This document shows, piece after piece, positions 32,754 through 41,521 of a stretch of 64,000 nt of DNA; position 1 is the stretch's first letter; every line of letters starts with the position of its first letter. The notes under the pieces are model-generated. The model did no database searches. It was given only the letters and a program-made list of their open reading frames with translations, and had not been told where the DNA came from. Origin of the DNA: Rhodoligotrophos appendicifer (lineage in GTDB: Bacteria; Pseudomonadota; Alphaproteobacteria; Rhizobiales; Im1); contig NZ_VHKL01000005.1 in assembly GCF_007474605.1 (NCBI RefSeq), forward strand, positions 414,874 to 478,873, given 5' to 3'. Made by a program: the position numbers and the translations under genes.

Positions 32754-32789
32754 GAAGGGGCCTGCCGGCCCTGTCCTCCGCGGCTGCAC

Positions 32790-34322
32790 TCACCCCACCA
32801 GCCCCGCCAGCGCCCGCCGTTGCACCTTGCCATTCGCCGTACGCGGCAGCTCAGCGACCACATAGAGCTCCCGCGGCTGCTTGTAGGCGGCAAGCTCCGT
32901 GGCCGCGAACTGCTTGAGCGCGGCCACGTCGATCTGCGCGCCCGCAGCGGCAACGACGAAGCCCGCGATGATCGAGACCTCCGCGCTGACTTTGATCTCG
33001 ACGACGGCGGCCTCCGCCACCGAGGGGTGGCGTGCCAGCACGGCCTCCACCTCTAGCGGCGAGACCCGGTAGCCGAAGGCGTTCATGAGATCGTCGTTGC
33101 GGCCCTCGAAGTGCAGATATCCGTCCTCGTCCAAACGACCGAGATCGCCGCCCACGAACCACTCGCCGCGGAATACCTGCGCCTCTTCCTCCGGTCGCTC
33201 CCAATAGCCCAACATCAGCCCCGGATCGGACCGGTGCACGGCGATCAGCCCCCGCTGGCCGGGCGGCAGCGGCGTGGTGCCGCCGGCGACGTCGAGGATC
33301 GCCACGCAGCGTCCCGCCTGCGGCTTGCCGGCAGAACCCAGCCTGGGCGCCACCTTTGGCGACGCCGACACATAGGTCGAGATCTCGCTCATGCCCAACG
33401 CCTCATACAGCATCGTCCCGGTGCGCTCACGCCAGGCGAGGGCGAGCTGGGCGGGCAGGGACTCGCCGGCGCAGAGCCCGTGGCGCAGACCGCCCAAACG
33501 GCCCGGCGAGAGGTCGCAATGCTTCAGCATCTGCCGGTAGAGGGTCGGGACCGAGGCCATCAGCGTAGCGCCATGGCGCCGGATCAGGCGAGGCCAGACA
33601 CTGATGTCCTTGGGGCCGGTATAGACGATGGCGGTCAAGCCGTTGGCCCAGGGGTCGAACAACCCGCTGCCGAGCGTATAGGTCCAGTTGAAGGCGCCGC
33701 TATGCAGCACCACGTCGTCCGGGCGGTAGCCATACCAGCCCTCAACCATGGGCCGTCGCCCCCAGACGCTGCGCTGGGCATGCAGCACGCCCTTGGGCCG
33801 GCTGGTGGTGCCCGAGGTATAGATGAGGAAGGCCGGGTCCTCGCGCGCCGTGTCGGCGTAAGGGCCGCGCGGTCCCGCCTTCATGCGGTCGAGTTCCGCG
33901 GGCCCGATGATCTCGATGCTGTCGTCCAGCGGCGGCAGCGGCAGCGTCCCGTCCGTAACGATGGCTGCGGCGCGGGAATTGCTGATCATGAAGGCCACTT
34001 CCGCTTCCGACAGCAGCGCGGAGGCGGGAATGGGCACGAGGCCGGCCGCATTGAGGGCAAAGAAAACAAAGGCGTAGTCCGCGCTGTTGCCCATCCGCAT
34101 GAACACCCGTGCGCCCGGGTCCAGGTTCAGCGCGCGAAAACCCTCGGCCAGGCGGAGCACCCTGTCCTCCAGAGCTGCAAAGCTCCAGACCTCTCCCGGG
34201 CCGTCCGCATCACTGGCGACGACCAGCGCCCGTCTCGAGGGATTGGCGGCCGCACTCTGAGCGAGGCAATGGCGCGCCAGGTTGAAGCGGGCAGGCGGCG
34301 GATCGGCGGGAGTGAAATTCAT
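32790..34322 (-). CDS. AMP-forming acyl-CoA synthetase
   Basis: The protein activates a carboxylic acid to its CoA thioester through an acyl-adenylate. The 510 residues contain the AMP-binding signature YTSGTTSRPKGVLH near residue 166, ALGMSEISTY near 293, GDLGRLDEDGYLHFEGRNDD near 400 and the C-terminal catalytic Lys region ELPRTANGKVQRRAL. It resembles medium-chain or aryl acyl-CoA ligases; substrate cannot be told from sequence. It stands alone on the minus strand, converging on lysR. Confidence 0.9.
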   Translation of the reverse strand: MNFTPADPPPARFNLARHCLAQSAAANPSRRALVVASDADGPGEVWSFAALEDRVLRLAEGFRALNLDPGARVFMRMGNSADYAFVFFALNAAGLVPIPASALLSEAEVAFMISNSRAAAIVTDGTLPLPPLDDSIEIIGPAELDRMKAGPRGPYADTAREDPAFLIYTSGTTSRPKGVLHAQRSVWGRRPMVEGWYGYRPDDVVLHSGAFNWTYTLGSGLFDPWANGLTAIVYTGPKDISVWPRLIRRHGATLMASVPTLYRQMLKHCDLSPGRLGGLRHGLCAGESLPAQLALAWRERTGTMLYEALGMSEISTYVSASPKVAPRLGSAGKPQAGRCVAILDVAGGTTPLPPGQRGLIAVHRSDPGLMLGYWERPEEEAQVFRGEWFVGGDLGRLDEDGYLHFEGRNDDLMNAFGYRVSPLEVEAVLARHPSVAEAAVVEIKVSAEVSIIAGFVVAAAGAQIDVAALKQFAATELAAYKQPRELYVVAELPRTANGKVQRRALAGLVG

Positions 34323-34408
34323 GGACAGAATCCTCGGCGCGAGCCCAGATCAGACATGCGGCGCGAGCGCTCATATAGACGCGGGCGCGCCTGGTCCTCC
34401 AGCCCTGA

Positions 34409-36211
34409 TTACGGGCTCGGCACCGCCCACCAACTGTCGATCTGGTAACCGTAGAGGGGAGTGACGTCGGGATGCTCGATCGGTGTCCAGCGCCCCACCC
34501 ATTGCGCCGGTGCGTAGAACAGCGGCACCACATAGATGCCGGAGCGCAGCACCCGGTCGAGCGCGCGCGTCGCGGTCACCAGCTCCGCCCGGGTCCGCGC
34601 GGCGATCATCGCGCCGATGAGCGGGTCAATGGCCGGGGCCTTGGCGCCCATATAGTTTCGCGTGCCCGGATGGTCCGCCCCGAACGAGCCCCAATAGAAA
34701 GCCTGTTCATTGCCCGGCGACAGAGAATTGTACCAGGTATACGGCATCATATCGAAATCATAGGTCTCGATGCGCTTCTGGAATTGACTCGAATCAACCT
34801 GCCTAACTGTTGCGGTGACGCCGATTTTTGCCAATGAGCGGGAATAGGCCAGTGCCAGCCGCTCCTGGTCGCGGGTCACCGTCAGGAGCTCGAAACTCAA
34901 CGGCTCCCCGCTGTCGATTCTGCGCAGGGATCCCCGGTCGATCCCGTAGCCCGCCTGGCTCAGCAGCTCCAGGGCGCGCTTCTGGCTGTCCCGGTCGCGC
35001 CCGGTGATCGAGCCGCCCGGGAGCCGGTAGCGGCCATCCATGATCGCCGGCAGCACGGCGTCGGGGTACTCCGCGAGCAGGACCCGTTCCTCGGGGCTCG
35101 CCGGCCGGTCGGCGGAGGAGAGCTCAGATCCCGAATAGAAGCTGTCGGTGCGCTCGAACAGATCGTAATAGAGGTTCTTATTGATCCAGGAGAAGTCGAA
35201 CAATTCGAGCAGGGCCTCGCGCACCCTGATGTCCGAGAAGGGCGGACGCCGTGTGTTGAACACGAAGGCCGCGGTCGGTGCCGGCAGCTGGGTCTCGAAG
35301 GCCTCCTTCACGACCTCGCCGCGGCGCGCGGCGGGAAAGTCGTATCCTGTCGTCCATCGGGTCGGATCGGAATCCGCCTGCACGTCGACGAGCCCTTTCT
35401 TGAAGCTCTCGAAGGCGGAATTTGAATCCCGGAAATAGAGGACGCGGATCGCGTCGAAATTGTAGCGACCGCGATTGACCGGAAGGTCCTTGCCCCAATA
35501 ATCCTCGCGCCGCCGATAGGTGATTTCCGCCCCCGGCTTCACCGCCTCGGTTGCATAGGGACCGCTCCCAACAGGGGCCTCCAGGGTGGCGGCGTCGAAG
35601 CGTCCCTCGCCATAGCGATGCTTCGGCAGGATCGGCATCAGCCCGAGGATGAGGGGCAGCTCGCGGTCCGTCGCATCTTCGAAGACGAAGGTGATGGCGC
35701 CGGGCGCGGGTCGCTCGATGGCCACGACTTTTCGATAATAGATACGGCTGTTGGGGCGTCCCTTTTCGCGCTGGACGGCCCAGGAGAACTCAATATCGTC
35801 GATTGTGACGGGTGTCCCGTCCGAGAATGTTGCAGACGGATTGAGACTGAAAGTTACAGAACGGCCGTTTTCCGCCAGTTCGACGCTTTCCGCCAACAGG
35901 CCGTAAAGCGAAAATGCTTCATCACGACTACGTGTCAGCAGACTTTCGAAGACATAGTCCCGCAATCCCGTGGGCGCGAGGCCGCGAATGATGAAGGGGT
36001 TGAGGCTGTCGAACGTGCCGATGGCCGAGAGGTTGAGACGGCCGCCCTTGGGTGCGTCGGGGTTCACATAGTCGAAATGGCGGAAATCTGCGGGATATCG
36101 CAGATCTCCATGCATCGCGATGCCGTGGGCCGGAGCCGCGGCGAGGTCGTTGGGCAGGAGAGGGAGAAGGGCAAAAATCAGCAGCAGCGCGAGGCGGGCT
36201 GCCGCGCGCAC
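34409..36211 (-). CDS. extracellular solute-binding protein family 5, YejA-like
   Basis: The 600-residue protein resembles YejA, a periplasmic peptide-binding protein of an oligopeptide importer: signal ARLALLLIFALLPLLP, then HGIAMHGDLRYPADFRHFDY, NPDAPKGGRLNLSAIGTFDS and a long SBP_bac_5 domain. I choose the GTG at 36211 as start: it lies one base after the hspQ stop codon, and the signal peptide follows at once. Longer in-frame starts would overlap all of hspQ. The yejB, yejE and yejF membrane and ATPase genes are absent here, so this is an orphan binding protein. Confidence 0.9.
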   Translation of the reverse strand: MRAAARLALLLIFALLPLLPNDLAAAPAHGIAMHGDLRYPADFRHFDYVNPDAPKGGRLNLSAIGTFDSLNPFIIRGLAPTGLRDYVFESLLTRSRDEAFSLYGLLAESVELAENGRSVTFSLNPSATFSDGTPVTIDDIEFSWAVQREKGRPNSRIYYRKVVAIERPAPGAITFVFEDATDRELPLILGLMPILPKHRYGEGRFDAATLEAPVGSGPYATEAVKPGAEITYRRREDYWGKDLPVNRGRYNFDAIRVLYFRDSNSAFESFKKGLVDVQADSDPTRWTTGYDFPAARRGEVVKEAFETQLPAPTAAFVFNTRRPPFSDIRVREALLELFDFSWINKNLYYDLFERTDSFYSGSELSSADRPASPEERVLLAEYPDAVLPAIMDGRYRLPGGSITGRDRDSQKRALELLSQAGYGIDRGSLRRIDSGEPLSFELLTVTRDQERLALAYSRSLAKIGVTATVRQVDSSQFQKRIETYDFDMMPYTWYNSLSPGNEQAFYWGSFGADHPGTRNYMGAKAPAIDPLIGAMIAARTRAELVTATRALDRVLRSGIYVVPLFYAPAQWVGRWTPIEHPDVTPLYGYQIDSWWAVPSP

Positions 36212-36212
36212 C

Positions 36213-36632
36213 TTAGTGCTGGCTTCTCGCCGGCAGGTGGTAGATGCCTTGAGACTCGTCGAAACGGTCAAAGAATTCAGGCACTTGCGGATGCCGGACC
36301 GGTTCGCCGCTATCATCGTCGAGGAGGTTCTGCTCTGACACATAGGCGATATATTCGCTATCATCGTTCTCAGCGAGCAGATGATAAAAAGGTTGGTCTT
36401 TTCGTGGCCGGACATCCTCCGGAATGGACAACCACCATTCCTCCGTATTGGCAAAGGTCGGATCCACGTCGAAAATCACGCCGCGAAATGCAAAATGGCG
36501 ATGCTTCACAACCTGGCCGATTTTAAACTTGGCTGTCCGGTGGATCTCCGAAATGACGCCCTGGGAAGGGAAATTCGCCTCGGACCTCCCGGAATCCACG
36601 CTCTGATTTTCAGTGCGGCCATGTGTCGGCAC
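36213..36632 (-). CDS. hspQ: heat shock protein HspQ (hemimethylated DNA-binding family)
   Basis: HspQ (YccV) binds hemimethylated DNA in E. coli and acts as a specificity factor for Lon protease. The core AKFKIGQVVKHRHFAFRGVI and DVDPTFANTEEWW and RPRKDQPFYHLLAE is typical of the alphaproteobacterial form. The GTG start at 36632 is supported by a perfect AAGGAG eight bases before it; this gives 139 residues with a 33-residue N-terminal extension not found in E. coli. It is closely followed by the yejA-like gene. Confidence 0.92.
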   Translation of the reverse strand: MPTHGRTENQSVDSGRSEANFPSQGVISEIHRTAKFKIGQVVKHRHFAFRGVIFDVDPTFANTEEWWLSIPEDVRPRKDQPFYHLLAENDDSEYIAYVSEQNLLDDDSGEPVRHPQVPEFFDRFDESQGIYHLPARSQH

Positions 36633-36842
36633 GACAGGATCTCCTTCGGTTTTCCGAGTGCAAGACGCTTGCCAATCTCAATTCTGGCCCAACCCCAGGC
36701 CCGGCTCCCCACAAGCGCTCGCACGGCATAGGACATCTTTTGCATTGCACGCAAGCCTGTAACATGTGTAACAGCCAAGTTGACGCGACACAATCGGGCC
36801 TCCCGATACGGGCGAAATCAGCCATTTTTGAAGCGTAGGGCC

Positions 36843-37796
36843 GTGACGGACGTCCTCAACCTCTCACTGCCGCTCTTCGGACTGATTCTCCTCGGCTACG
36901 GCGCTGCGCACATCTTGCGCATCGAGGAAAAGGGCTTGGCATGGCTCAATGCCCTCATCGTCTATTTCGCTGTTCCGGCTTTGATTTTTCGCACAGTGGC
37001 CAGGGCTCCGTTCGAAGAATTGGCAAATCTGTCATTTATTGCGGCAACGACTGCTTCAACTTTGATCATTTATACAGCGGCCACCGTCTCCGCGCTTCTG
37101 ATTTTCAAGCAACGTCTTCAGACGGCGGCCATCCAGGGCAGTGCCGCGAGCTATGGCAATGTTGGCTATATGGGGCTGGCCCTGAGCGTGACGGCGTTTG
37201 GAACGCCAGCGGCAGTGCCGGCCGCATTGATTTTCTGCTTCGACAGCGTGCTGCAATTTACGCTCACACCCCTGCTCATCGCCATTGGAGTGAGACACGA
37301 CCACGAAAACGTAAAATTCGCGGCAGTGGCCGTCCGTATTGCAAAATCGATCCTGCTCCACCCCTTCATCATCGCGACCTTGGCGGGGATAGCTGCGTCA
37401 GCCGCACGGATATCTTTGCCTGGTGCGGTGGACAATTTGCTTGACCTTTTGGTGAATGCCGCTGCCCCCGCCGCACTTTTTGCCTTGGGCGTAACGCTCG
37501 CATTGCGCCACTTTGCAGGAATTGGGCGGGAATTTCCCGTGATCGTCCTCCTGAAAGTTATAGTCCATCCGCTCGTCGCCTATGCTGTGGTGAGCACCGT
37601 CGTCGGTCTTGATCCCGTATGGCTCTATGTGGCCATTCTCATGGCCTCATTGCCGACTGCTGCGAACGTATTCATCTTGGCAACGCAGTACCGGCTTTAT
37701 GTGGAGGGGACATCCAGCGCGATTCTAGTAACGACGATCCTCACAGCTCTGACAGTGCCTGTGTTGCTCTATCTCGCTCAGCATGGATTGCTTTAA
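36843..37796 (+). CDS. AEC-family auxin/malate-type transporter
   Basis: The 317 residues have ten membrane helices in the auxin-efflux-carrier fold, with LSLPLFGLILLGYGAAHILR at the start and GSAASYGNVGYMGLALSVTAFG as the central crossover. Bacterial members move dicarboxylates or amino acids; the substrate is unknown. The GTG at 36843 is chosen, with TAGGG just before it and the first helix directly after; a TTG at 36780 is also in frame. Its stop overlaps that of the convergent hydroxylase gene in the palindrome TTAA. Confidence 0.9.
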   Translation: MTDVLNLSLPLFGLILLGYGAAHILRIEEKGLAWLNALIVYFAVPALIFRTVARAPFEELANLSFIAATTASTLIIYTAATVSALLIFKQRLQTAAIQGSAASYGNVGYMGLALSVTAFGTPAAVPAALIFCFDSVLQFTLTPLLIAIGVRHDHENVKFAAVAVRIAKSILLHPFIIATLAGIAASAARISLPGAVDNLLDLLVNAAAPAALFALGVTLALRHFAGIGREFPVIVLLKVIVHPLVAYAVVSTVVGLDPVWLYVAILMASLPTAANVFILATQYRLYVEGTSSAILVTTILTALTVPVLLYLAQHGLL

Positions 37797-38965
37797 GCAC
37801 CGATCCCTTCGCGCATCACCGTCCGTCGCAGTCTCCCGAACCGTTGCAGGGCAAGGAGTCCAGCCGCCCGCACCAGCTGTCCAGGCAGCATTTGCGACAA
37901 TAGTGATCTGTTCATTAAATCGACGCCCATGCCTCGCGGCAGCACGTCTCGCCGGCGGTCGCGGTCATAACCCTCCAGGACGTCGTTCCCACCCGGATCC
38001 TTTGAGCACGCAATCGCTTCGATCACCCTGGCGGATGCGGCCTCAGCGTCCCTGAATCCGAGATTCAGGCCCTGGGCGCCAATGGGGGGCAAGACATGAG
38101 CCGCCTCGCCGACGAGAAAAATCCTCTTGGCCGCGAAACTTCTCGAGATCATGGATCGCGCCGGGAATGCGGCTCGCGCTCCGGTGTTGCCAACCGCGCC
38201 CAGTTCACCGTTTAAGGCGATTGTCAGGGCTGAGCTGAACTCGGCTTCACCCAAGGCCATCAATCGGTTGATTTCATCGGGTCGTTCCATCCAGACAAGA
38301 CTTGAACGCTTTCCTGGTAAGGGCACCGTCGTGAGCGGCCCACCCGGCCGGTGATACTCGGTCGAACAGTTGTCATGAGAGAGTTCATGGTCGAAACTTG
38401 TTGCTAAAGCCAGCTGCCTATACGTGGTTCCGTATGTCTTGATACCGGCGCTGTCGCGGCAAACGGAGCTTGCACCGTCTGCGGCGATCACGGCCTGGGC
38501 CGCGATCATTGTTTTATCGTCCAGATGCAGCACCACTCGATCATCGAGAATCTCGGCCCGCCGGACCTTGCCTTCTCGCGTGATTTGATTCCCGGCGGAG
38601 GCCAGCACAGCGCTGAGAGAGGCCAGTAACGAGCTATTGGGAACATTCCAGCCGAAAGGCTCGTTGCCTAATTCCGCAGCATCAAAAGTGACTGTTGGAG
38701 CTCCCGGCCAATTACCGGTCTGATCGACGATTTTGAGAGTTCTCAACGGGGCGGAATCTCTTTCCAAGGGATCCGGCCACAGACCGATTTTCTCCAGGAC
38801 CGCTATCGATCCCTGCATGAGAGCTGTGGTTCGCGGGTCTGCCTCGCGATGGCTGACGCCTGGCAAGAAGACGAAATTAATTCGGGCCTCCTGCAGCAGG
38901 GCACATGCCAGTCTTCCGGCCGGTCCTCCGCCAACAACAGCGACCTGGTGGCAGTGGTCGGTCAT
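37793..38965 (-). CDS. FAD-dependent monooxygenase, UbiH/UbiF family
   Basis: The family hydroxylates the aromatic ring of ubiquinone precursors. The 390 residues have the FAD-binding VAVVGGGPAGRLACALL at the start, an ADGASSVCRD motif near residue 165 and FLVGEAAHVLPPIGAQGLNLG near 290. It is likely to be the alphaproteobacterial UbiH/UbiL-type enzyme for ubiquinone synthesis, but other aromatic hydroxylases share the fold. It converges on the AEC transporter, with stops overlapping by four bases. Confidence 0.88.
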   Translation of the reverse strand: MTDHCHQVAVVGGGPAGRLACALLQEARINFVFLPGVSHREADPRTTALMQGSIAVLEKIGLWPDPLERDSAPLRTLKIVDQTGNWPGAPTVTFDAAELGNEPFGWNVPNSSLLASLSAVLASAGNQITREGKVRRAEILDDRVVLHLDDKTMIAAQAVIAADGASSVCRDSAGIKTYGTTYRQLALATSFDHELSHDNCSTEYHRPGGPLTTVPLPGKRSSLVWMERPDEINRLMALGEAEFSSALTIALNGELGAVGNTGARAAFPARSMISRSFAAKRIFLVGEAAHVLPPIGAQGLNLGFRDAEAASARVIEAIACSKDPGGNDVLEGYDRDRRRDVLPRGMGVDLMNRSLLSQMLPGQLVRAAGLLALQRFGRLRRTVMREGIGA

Positions 38966-39336
38966 TTTTTCGCTCCGGTTGGCTCTGAGGCGCTGCGTTA
39001 TCTAACTGCGGACAAGCCTGATGCCGAGGTGTTGCTCTGAGCCTATCCTGAAACTCCCTCTGAGCCACTTGCAAGCGCATTTAGTCCGAATGGGAGCACC
39101 GCCTTTGCATTTCGATATGTCTTTTGAATTTCAGTTGGGTCAGGGAAAGTGACAACAGCTGTCTGTTTGCTTGGTCATCGTCGACGATCATGACCATTTT
39201 GGACGGGGCTAAACTCGAGGGCTTCAAACGGTCTCAGTGCCGCCAGGGCGGTTGCCGCTGCCCGAGTGCAGTGATATGGAGCGATCCGACAATAATATGC
39301 CTCGGCCCGCAGGTTCAAGCGCAATGGACAAGACCT
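38966..39336 (+). other. 371-base intergenic region between the ubiH-like gene and gatC
   Basis: This is the longest gap in the window. It must contain the promoters for the minus-strand hydroxylase and the plus-strand gat operon. I see no tRNA, no small gene with convincing codon use, and no clear terminator. It contains the inverted repeat at 39173-39195 described separately. A frame open into gatC from 39124 is not like GatC and is treated as an artefact. Confidence 0.6.
39173..39195. promoter_or_regulatory. inverted repeat upstream of gatC, possible operator
   Basis: GGTCAT at 39173-39178 and ATGACC at 39190-39195 are exact inverse copies flanking and overlapping a perfect 12-base palindrome ATCGTCGACGAT at 39177-39188. 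It lies about 140 bases before gatC in the shared regulatory gap. The symmetry suggests a protein-binding site, but no known regulator is matched. Confidence 0.3.
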
Positions 39337-39624
39337 ATGACCGTTGACGAAAAAGCCGTTCGCCATATTGCGCGCCTCGCGCGTATCGCGGTCACGGGAC
39401 AAGAGGTGACTGCTCTCCAAGCTGAATTGAACACCATTCTGAACTGGGTCGAGCAATTGAACCAAGTGGATACGACCGGCGTCGAGCCGATGACGAGGGT
39501 GGTCGCCATGGAAATGAAGAAGCGGGAAGACGTGGTCACTGACGGCGATCGGGCGGCGGACGTCGTCCGCAACGCGCCAATCTCGGAGGACAACTATTTC
39601 GTCGTTCCCAAGGTCGTCGAATAA
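39337..39624 (+). CDS. gatC: Asp-tRNA(Asn)/Glu-tRNA(Gln) amidotransferase subunit C
   Basis: GatC is the small subunit that holds GatA and GatB together in the amidotransferase that makes Gln-tRNA (and Asn-tRNA) from misacylated precursors. From [19 protein letters not shown] the protein is 95 residues with [22 protein letters not shown] and [17 protein letters not shown], all typical. It is the first gene of gatC-gatA-(chorismate mutase)-gatB. Confidence 0.96.
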   Translation: MTVDEKAVRHIARLARIAVTGQEVTALQAELNTILNWVEQLNQVDTTGVEPMTRVVAMEMKKREDVVTDGDRAADVVRNAPISEDNYFVVPKVVE

Positions 39625-39650
39625 CCGGATCCATTAAGGAAGCAACGACC

Positions 39651-41123
39651 GTGACTGATCTCACGCGGCTGACCATCGCAGAAGCAAAGAAGCGGCTGTC
39701 TGCCAAAGATTTTACCGCCCTAGAGCTGACGACGGCTTACCTCGCGGCTATGGAAGAGGGTAGGGTGCTGAATGCCTATGTTGCCGAAACGCCCGACAAG
39801 GCGCTGCAGATGGCCTCAGCCTCTGATGACCGCCTTCAACGCGGCGAGGCTGGAGCCCTGGAAGGCATCCCGCTTGGCATCAAGGATCTCTATTGTACCG
39901 AGGGAGTGCACAGTCAGGCCTGCTCGCATGTTCTCGACGGATTCAAGCCACCCTATGAATCGACGGTGACGGCCAATCTCTGGGCACAGGGCGCGGTGAT
40001 GTTGGGCAAGCTGAACATGGATGAGTTTGCCATGGGCTCGTCAAATGAAACCTCCTACTATGGTCCAGTTGTTAATCCCTGGCGTGCTCACGCTCGAAAT
40101 GAGGCGCTGGTTCCAGGCGGCTCCTCCGGCGGATCAGCCGCAGCGGTATCTGGATGGCTGTGCGCGGGCGCGACCGCTACCGATACTGGGGGTTCGATCC
40201 GTCAACCGGCAGCCTTGACAGGCACAGTTGGCATTAAGCCAACTTATGGTCGATGCTCGCGATGGGGCATTATTGCGTTCGCCTCGTCCCTGGACCAGGC
40301 GGGACCTATTGCCCGTGACGTGCGTGATGCGGCGATTTTGCTCCGTTCAATGGCCAGCGTCGATCCTAAGGACACCACTAGCGTGGACGTCCCAGTACCC
40401 AATTATGAGGCGGTGCTGGGCGGCAGCGTTAAGGGGCTAAAGGTTGGGGTGCCAAAGGAGTATCGCGTCGAAGGCATGCCATCTGAAGTTGACGGGCTCT
40501 GGCAGAAGGGAATGGATTGGCTTCGGGACGCTGGCGCCGAAATCCGAGAAGTATCTCTGCCCCATACGAAATACGCGCTTGCCGCCTATTACATCGTAGC
40601 GCCGGCAGAGGCTTCCTCTAACCTTGCGCGCTACGATGGCGTGCGATATGGGCTCCGGGAATCGGGCAGCGACATCACCGAGATGTATGAAAAGACCCGG
40701 GCCTCAGGTTTCGGCGCCGAGGTTAAACGCCGAGTCTTGATTGGCACTTACGTATTGTCTGCGGGCTATTATGATGCCTACTACCTGAAGGCTCAGCGGG
40801 TTCGGACGCTGATCAAGCGTGATTTCGAGCAGGTGTTCGAGGATGTCGACGTGTTGTTGACGCCCACCACGCCGAGTGCAGCGTTTGCACCGGGCGAAAT
40901 CACCGATCCATTGAGCATGTATCTGAATGATGTATTCACCGTGACTGTAAATATGGCGGGTCTCCCTGGCATTTCGGTGCCGGCGGGTTTGTCGAAGGAG
41001 GGCCTCCCGCTGGGTTTGCAGCTCATCGGCCGGCCATTCGACGAGGAGACCCTGTTCAAAGCCGCTTACGCTATGGAGCAGGCTGCCGCATTCACGGTCA
41101 CGCCAACACGTTGGTGGGCATGA
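39651..41123 (+). CDS. gatA: Asp-tRNA(Asn)/Glu-tRNA(Gln) amidotransferase subunit A
   Basis: GatA is the glutaminase of the complex and a member of the amidase signature family: Lys78 in [10 protein letters not shown], the [12 protein letters not shown] run near 156-167 and the nucleophile Ser182 in [11 protein letters not shown] form the Ser-cisSer-Lys triad. It has 490 residues and begins with GTG at 39651. The stop TGA overlaps the next gene's ATG. The sequence shows less third-position GC than genes in the left half of the window. Confidence 0.97.
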   Translation: MTDLTRLTIAEAKKRLSAKDFTALELTTAYLAAMEEGRVLNAYVAETPDKALQMASASDDRLQRGEAGALEGIPLGIKDLYCTEGVHSQACSHVLDGFKPPYESTVTANLWAQGAVMLGKLNMDEFAMGSSNETSYYGPVVNPWRAHARNEALVPGGSSGGSAAAVSGWLCAGATATDTGGSIRQPAALTGTVGIKPTYGRCSRWGIIAFASSLDQAGPIARDVRDAAILLRSMASVDPKDTTSVDVPVPNYEAVLGGSVKGLKVGVPKEYRVEGMPSEVDGLWQKGMDWLRDAGAEIREVSLPHTKYALAAYYIVAPAEASSNLARYDGVRYGLRESGSDITEMYEKTRASGFGAEVKRRVLIGTYVLSAGYYDAYYLKAQRVRTLIKRDFEQVFEDVDVLLTPTTPSAAFAPGEITDPLSMYLNDVFTVTVNMAGLPGISVPAGLSKEGLPLGLQLIGRPFDEETLFKAAYAMEQAAAFTVTPTRWWA

Positions 41124-41407
41124 GATTACCAGCTGAATGCCGCGATATGGCCGATTTGAGAAGTGAGATCGACCGGATCGATGCTGCCTTGGTTTCGCTA
41201 CTGGCGGAGCGGACTCGATACGTCGATCGGGTAATAGAGGTTAAGGCTGCGGCAGGTCTACCTGCATTGATCGAGACGCGGGTCGAGGAAGTGGCCGCGC
41301 GCGTCCGAAACCTGGCGAACGGTCAGGGGCTTGATCCTGCATTTGCCGAGCGGCTTTGGCGAATGATGATGGATCATTTTATTGCCTATGAACAAGCACA
41401 TCTCTAG
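41120..41407 (+). CDS. chorismate mutase, AroQ type (PchB-like)
   Basis: The 95-residue all-helical protein has [31 protein letters not shown] near 40-50 and [10 protein letters not shown], matching the short AroQ/PchB chorismate mutase fold, which converts chorismate to prephenate (or, as PchB, isochorismate to salicylate and pyruvate). The ATG at 41120 overlaps the gatA stop by four bases (ATGA), so it is translationally coupled to gatA. It stands between gatA and gatB with no obvious link in function. Confidence 0.88.
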   Translation: MRLPAECRDMADLRSEIDRIDAALVSLLAERTRYVDRVIEVKAAAGLPALIETRVEEVAARVRNLANGQGLDPAFAERLWRMMMDHFIAYEQAHL

Positions 41408-41521
41408 CTTGATCTTCGATCCACATCATCCCTCGGCTGCTGATCGAACGGTTAGATCATTCTGCCGAGAGGCTTCAGGAATATTCAGCAGTCTCTGCTG
41501 GCCTACACGAGCTTGACCCGC

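Noticed and set aside
34409..36454. Longer version of the YejA-like gene starting upstream
   Set aside because: It would overlap the complete hspQ 3' part, and the added 80 residues are not signal-peptide-like; the GTG at 36211 fits better.
36506..36793. Minus-strand 95-codon frame upstream of and overlapping hspQ
   Set aside because: Overlaps hspQ, which has a strong AAGGAG site and clear family identity; the frame has no recognisable features.
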